Source: Acanthaster planci (taxonomy: Eukaryota; Echinodermata; Asteroidea; Valvatida; Acanthasteridae). Taken from it: a stretch of 10,459 nt of DNA. Below are positions 7,029 to 10,459 of this stretch, piece by piece (position 1 is the first letter of the stretch; each line of letters begins with the position of its first letter). The position numbers and the translations under genes are program-made. Location: assembly GCF_001949145.1 (NCBI RefSeq), contig NW_019091369.1, forward strand, positions 1,197,440-1,207,898. Direction: 5' to 3'. Below the pieces are notes generated by a model. That model ran no database searches, had not been told where the DNA came from, and saw only the letters and a program-made list of their open reading frames with translations.

Positions 7029-7789
7029 GTCTAAATTCGATAGCCATTTATTGAAATGACATCACTAGCTGTAAGCCGTCAGTAGCGTGCAGTTAGTGAT
7101 TACCTACCAATCTAACCGATACACAGGTGAGTGTTTTGTGAGAACGGACGGGCATTCCAATTGCGTTACCATGGTATTTATTCCTGTCTGTCAAATATAG
7201 ACAAAATTCAGACTAGAATACGTGGGTACTTTACCCACTTACACAGCCTTTTTTTCTTCCTTTTCTGCTAAAACTAGATGGAACCCTTGCCATGACCCAT
7301 TCTTTCCCCTGATTTCCTCGTGCTTGTTTTGATTTTATGGTTTATGGGACACAAAGGCTTGGCTATACCATCCCCCCCTCGCCCACTTAGGCTTACATAG
7401 GTGCGACACAAAAGTTAAAAGTCACATCCATCCGTCCGCTACTTTAACAGGAGCGGCCGCTTTTGAACAAGAGTCAACAAAAATACCATTATCCTTTCCA
7501 TCAAAAACAGAGTTTTAAAGGGGCAAAGGATACAGCGTGGTAGTAAAAGGTCACGGTGCCAGCTTCCGGAACCCGCGCGGGGTCTGACTATGGGAATTAT
7601 AGGTTTGTCCTATCACTTTGGATGATTTTTGGCATAATAATTCCTAAACTGAAACCACCCTATGGTACACCGATGTCGGCGTTTTAACCTTGTGTCTCTC
7701 CATTTTAAAAAAAGTTACCTGGAAATTGGAGAAAAAAAATTGAAATTAATTAACGACCTTTGCTTCCGGCACTGCTGTTCCTATGTCCT
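7029..7789. other. Intergenic stretch, no gene seen
   Basis: No credible exon or RNA gene was found. A small GC-rich palindrome, CCCGCGCGGG, lies at 7572-7581 within otherwise ordinary sequence, and C-rich patches occur near 7370-7385. Confidence 0.45.
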
Positions 7790-8630
7790 CTTGTTTATGC
7801 ACGTTTGTTTTGCTTCATGAGCTTACGTGAAAACGATGTACACTTAAGAAAGGGTGAAAACTGCCACCAAATATGGGCTGTGTTAACCCAACTTTGGGTT
7901 GAGAATTACTCTCTGTTTTATTTTCACCTGCAAAATTAATGGATGTTAACCATTGCTTGGCTAATTGATTATTTAATTAATTTAATTAAAACAAAACAGA
8001 AATTAATTCAATCACCCAAATTTGGTTGAAACAACCTAAACTATGGTAGTTGCAGTTTTCATTCTCGCTTGGGTTAAATTTAACCCAGGCAATATTTTGG
8101 TGTATAACTTCGCAAAGATTTATCTAACAGCAGTCAATGGGTTCTAGATTCAAGTCTAGTTGACCTGACATCGTTCTTGTCGTCAGCAGTCGGTTAGATT
8201 TAAATTCAGAATCTGTTGTACACACAGATGATATTCCTTTACATTTATTTCCTTATAATTGTAAATGATTAAAATATTTTGATTTGTATTTATTTTAGCT
8301 TAAATCGAAAGACTATCACACAAGCTAAATTTGTAACTATCTACGTAGGCCTAAGAGACCACCGAGTTGTACTGGTCTTTATGTAGTTTAGATTTTCGGC
8401 AGTGAGAGGTCACATTTTGGCATGCAGGATATTTCTCTTTCAGGCCAGTTCATTTTTAGGTTTTTTCAATAAGTCAATATGCTGGCAAATATTTTACAAA
8501 GGCCTTTTCCCGAGGTGAACATTTTAATGAGTAAAAAACGGGAAAATGACTAGTTTAAAAAGGTTGCACGTTATCCAAGGGTCCGGAAGCACGTCACTGG
8601 GGTCAACTCTCAGGCTCTTGGGAGGTCCAC
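7790..8630. repeat. Duplicated non-coding block upstream of the signal-peptide exon, copy 1
   Basis: This block aligns in the same orientation with about 9825-10375, offset close to 1.79 kb. Anchors are GCTTACGTGAAAACGA with GCTTACGTAAAAACGA, CGCAAAGATTT with TGCAAAGATTTT, ATGGGTTCTAGAT in both, GTTCTTGTC in both, TTTATTTCCTTATAA in both, ATTTTGAT…TATTTTA and CTTTCAGGCTCT with CTCTCAGGCTCT. Copy 1 carries an extra inserted element at 7865-8102. A possible donor (GCAAA|GTAAGG, 8639/8640) just after the block could end a non-coding first exon of the downstream gene, but nothing confirms it. Confidence 0.65.
7865..8102. mobile_element. MITE-like element with ~30-bp imperfect terminal inverted repeats
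   Basis: The left end CACCAAATATGGGCTGTGTT and the complement of the right end (CACCAAAATATTGCCTGGGT) are imperfect inverted repeats. Each leads into a further self-complementary word: AACCCAACTTTGGGTT (7885-7900, a hairpin) on the left and the 18-bp perfect palindrome TGGGTTAAATTTAACCCA (8070-8087) on the right. The middle is AT-rich with TTTAATTAA repeats. The paralogous block at about 9870-9890 goes straight from GTAC to TTGCAAAG without it, which is good evidence for insertion or excision. TGTACACTT before it (from about 7837) and TGTATAACTT after it may be a decayed target duplication, in which case the inserted unit is slightly larger. Confidence 0.65.
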
Positions 8631-9226
8631 TGCAGCAAAGTAAGGATGCAAAATGATCTGATCAGCTAACAGATTGTTGTCATTGAAGTCGTCAGTTTGG
8701 TTGTTCTCTTTGTGTGTTTGTCTGTAATTTGGTATCTTACAGCGACTGATACATGTTCTGGGCCGAATTCTTTACCTATTTATTTATAAATTTGCCTTTA
8801 TTCGCAGAACATTTGACCCCTGCCAGCTGATTATCGATACTGTAATAAATTGTGAGCTCCCCTCATTTGTCTGGCTTGACCTGCCCATGTTTGAAAGGAA
8901 TTTCCATCATATGGTAGATCGGAAAGACAACCGTTTCCTATAGCATGGCAGGAAATATCTCATGACATATCACAGAATAACTCATCGAAAAGTATAGCTA
9001 CACACACATGACAATGAATAATTACCACACGATCTGAGTGACTCGAAAAAACCCTAACCACCTGAGAATATACATAAAGTATGACAAACAATCTCGAAAA
9101 TTGAAAATTCTCTTGTCAAGGGAATTCCATAACTGTTATTGCTGTGTTGTCAATCCAACTTTTCCTGACGGTTCTTCAGTGTGTTCAAAACAAGGGGGCA
9201 ATTTGGAACTTTTCATTTTCTACCAG
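8631..9226 (+). other. Upstream region of the signal-peptide exon
   Basis: No clear coding frame was found. TATTTATTTATAAATTTG (around 8776-8793) contains a TATA-like word and could be a promoter element, but no other core element supports it. The stretch ends in a T-rich tract (ACTTTTCATTTTCTACCAG, to 9226) that looks like a 3' splice site. This suggests that an untranslated exon lies upstream, possibly one ending at 8639. Confidence 0.3.
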
Positions 9227-9382
9227 CACCGGGAGTTGTGTGTTGGTAGTCATGTCCATTGTGTGGATGGTTCTTTGTGTTGTTTGTATGACACAAGTTG
9301 TAGGTTCCACTCCGACAAGCAAGCGAAGGAGACGAGGCGCTGATGAATGGGTTGCGGCTGTCCGGGATAATATCTGTCCGTG
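9227..9382 (+). CDS. Probable first coding exon: signal peptide of a secreted or membrane protein
   Basis: The exon is bounded by a good acceptor (TTTTCTACCAG|C) and a near-ideal donor (CCGTG|GTAAGT). The best start is the ATG at 9252 (G at -3). From it the frame runs 43 codons and leaves in phase 2. Residues 1-18 (MSIVWMVLCVVCMTQVVG) form a hydrophobic signal-peptide-like core with a likely cleavage near GS/TP. Then come TSKRRRRG, a possible furin-type site, and ADEWVAAVRDNICP as the start of the mature chain. The N-I-C-P tetrapeptide after a charged leader is reminiscent of the opening of EMI or EGF-type cysteine-rich modules, but this is weak. Read from the exon start, the hydrophobic run is longer (from TGSCVLVV) and the exon could instead be a transmembrane segment followed by a basic stop-transfer. 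I prefer the signal peptide because no ectodomain exons are visible in the 3 kb upstream. The gene continues outside the window and its family is not recognised. Confidence 0.6.
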
Positions 9383-10459
9383 GTAAGTATGAGCGTCTGC
9401 TGAAGAGTGGTGTTACTTTGGTGTAATTTTATGTTCGATTAGAAGTTCTTCTCTTGCTTTTCCGAAGTTTTTAAACGTGTGGTTTGGCATTAATTGTTCA
9501 TAACGTGATCACGGATTAAATACGTAGCCAAGTCATTCTTCCCCATTTTTTAAAAATATACTTTTAGTTTTTTGAGGGGGGGATGCACATTTACCGACAG
9601 ACAGTTGTAATTTTAAATGTTACAAAATTGTGTTTTTATGTTTCTGGGGCCAAATTCTGAAGAAAAAAAAGAAAAAGAAAACAGCAACGTGTTGCAAAGA
9701 CCGAAAGGTCCTTTGCGTGTGAAATATTAAAAGTCCACATCAGGGTCATTTTCAGCTACCGGAAATCCAGCCTATCATATTATAAAAAGGAACTTCCAAC
9801 GAAACTTACAGATTTTGTTAGAACTCCACCCTTTGCATGTTCAGTGTTTTCCGATTTGCTGCTTACGTAAAAACGAAATTGTACGGCGTTGCAAAGATTT
9901 TACTATACCTGCACTAGATGGGTTCTAGATCCAATCGAGTTAACCTGACGCAGTTCTTGTCTTCAAAGGTTAAATTAAACATCAGAATATTTCGTACAAG
10001 CAGATCATTGCTTTCAGTTTATTTCCTTATAAATTAAAACAACCCTTAATATTTTTGATCTGTTTTATTTTAAATATAAAAAAACGCTCATGAACATAAC
10101 CTAGGAACTATATTGCCAGAAGTGAAAGGCAATTAATGAAATTCGTTTTTAACCCATTTCTAGACGATTTTTTCCGCAATACTACTTTATTGAAGACAGA
10201 GACAAAATTCCAGCATGAGGGCTTCATTGATTGTTTCAGTTGGAAATCATTCTTCCAAAGTTTATAGAACGTGATGGGACATCCTCGTGTAAAATCCCGA
10301 TAGGCAGACCGCGTCAGGGTTTGGAAGCTTCAAGCTTCCGTGACCTTCACTTTCAGGCTCTATTGTTAGGAAAAAAGCGTTACGTCATGCTTTAATTTTG
10401 GCCAAGCAGTATGAGATGATTAGGTCGTTTTAAATTAAAGCCAAAACTTTATAGGTGCA
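9383..10459 (+). other. First intron of the downstream gene (to the window edge)
   Basis: After the GTAAGT donor at 9383 I see no further exon before the window ends. The intron contains a purine-rich run (9660-9682), a GAAA-loop hairpin (9694-9716), the second copy of the 7.8-8.6 kb block (about 9825-10375) and a 17-base palindrome, GGAAGCTTCAAGCTTCC (10323-10339). Confidence 0.5.
9825..10375. repeat. Duplicated non-coding block, copy 2 (without the MITE)
   Basis: This is the diverged partner of 7790-8630, lying in the inferred first intron of the downstream gene. It lacks the 7865-8102 insertion. The palindrome GGAAGCTTCAAGCTTCC (10323-10339) lies where copy 1 has CGGAAGCACGTCACTGG, so it arose after the duplication or was lost from copy 1. 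If the duplication unit included the exon at 9227-9382, a paralogous signal-peptide exon would be expected roughly 1.8 kb further on, just outside the window. Confidence 0.6.

Noticed and set aside
9038-9343. 101-codon forward frame overlapping the signal-peptide exon
   Set aside because: It runs through the T-rich acceptor tract at 9205-9226 in a different frame and has no signal peptide or donor in phase.
9694-9716. GCAAAGACC-GAAA-GGTCCTTTGC hairpin as a structured RNA
   Set aside because: It is a single short stem with one bulge in an intron and has no second element. Such hairpins are expected by chance in this much sequence.
1-10459. CRISPR arrays, tRNA or rRNA genes, bacterial operons
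   Set aside because: No regularly spaced repeats, cloverleaf-like sequences or ribosomal motifs were seen, and the splice and poly(A) signals mark this as animal DNA.

Overview
This is eukaryotic, animal-type genomic DNA. Exons are short, with GT donors and AG acceptors after pyrimidine tracts. Most of the window is AT-rich and non-coding, AATAAA polyadenylation signals are present, and there is no operon-like packing. The gene content (a one-pass membrane protein with a tyrosine-rich signalling tail), the many TACATGTA-like words and the load of small diverged repeats would suit a marine invertebrate such as a lancelet, echinoderm or hemichordate. The species cannot be fixed from the sequence. 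One ambiguous base (N, 5169) shows that this is a draft assembly.

Layout on the + strand. (1) 1-2641: the 3' half of a gene for a single-pass membrane protein. An exon with a transmembrane helix and a basic stop-transfer segment opens the window (1-131, possibly to 154). It is followed by an intronic stretch holding candidate small exons (1217-1263 and about 1523-1695). A large terminal exon (best start 1655, stop 2639-2641) encodes a cytoplasmic tail of about 328 residues. The tail has thirteen tyrosines in SH2-ligand-like contexts, two sets of internal repeats and a C-terminal ITAM-like YxxL-x10-YxxL. Only the direct join 131 to 1655 gives an open reading frame into the tail. Including the small exons gives a short tail that stops before the signalling motifs, so this may be a splice switch, a frameshift allele or an assembly error.

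(2) 2642 to about 3500: 3' UTR with AATAAA at 3475-3480. (3) About 3150-5945: a locally duplicated non-coding region. A block at 3151-4005 recurs, diverged, at 5170-5945, and a much better preserved segment of about 110 bp occurs at 4159-4267 and 5029-5147. The second block begins exactly at the N, beside a direct repeat ending in a hAT-transposon-like CAGTGGC. (4) 5946-9226: no gene seen. It contains a GC-rich inverted-repeat element (6837-7028), a MITE-like element (7865-8102) and the first copy of another duplicated block (about 7790-8630).

(5) 9227-9382: an exon encoding a probable signal peptide, a KRRRR basic cluster and the start of a mature chain (…RDNICP), ending at a near-ideal GTAAGT donor. 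This is best read as the first coding exon of a second gene continuing beyond the window. Its first intron holds the second copy of the 7.8-8.6 kb block (about 9825-10375), which lacks the MITE. The order of a receptor tail, decayed tandem duplicates and then a new signal-peptide exon would fit a tandemly duplicating receptor family, but the homology of the two genes cannot be shown from this window.
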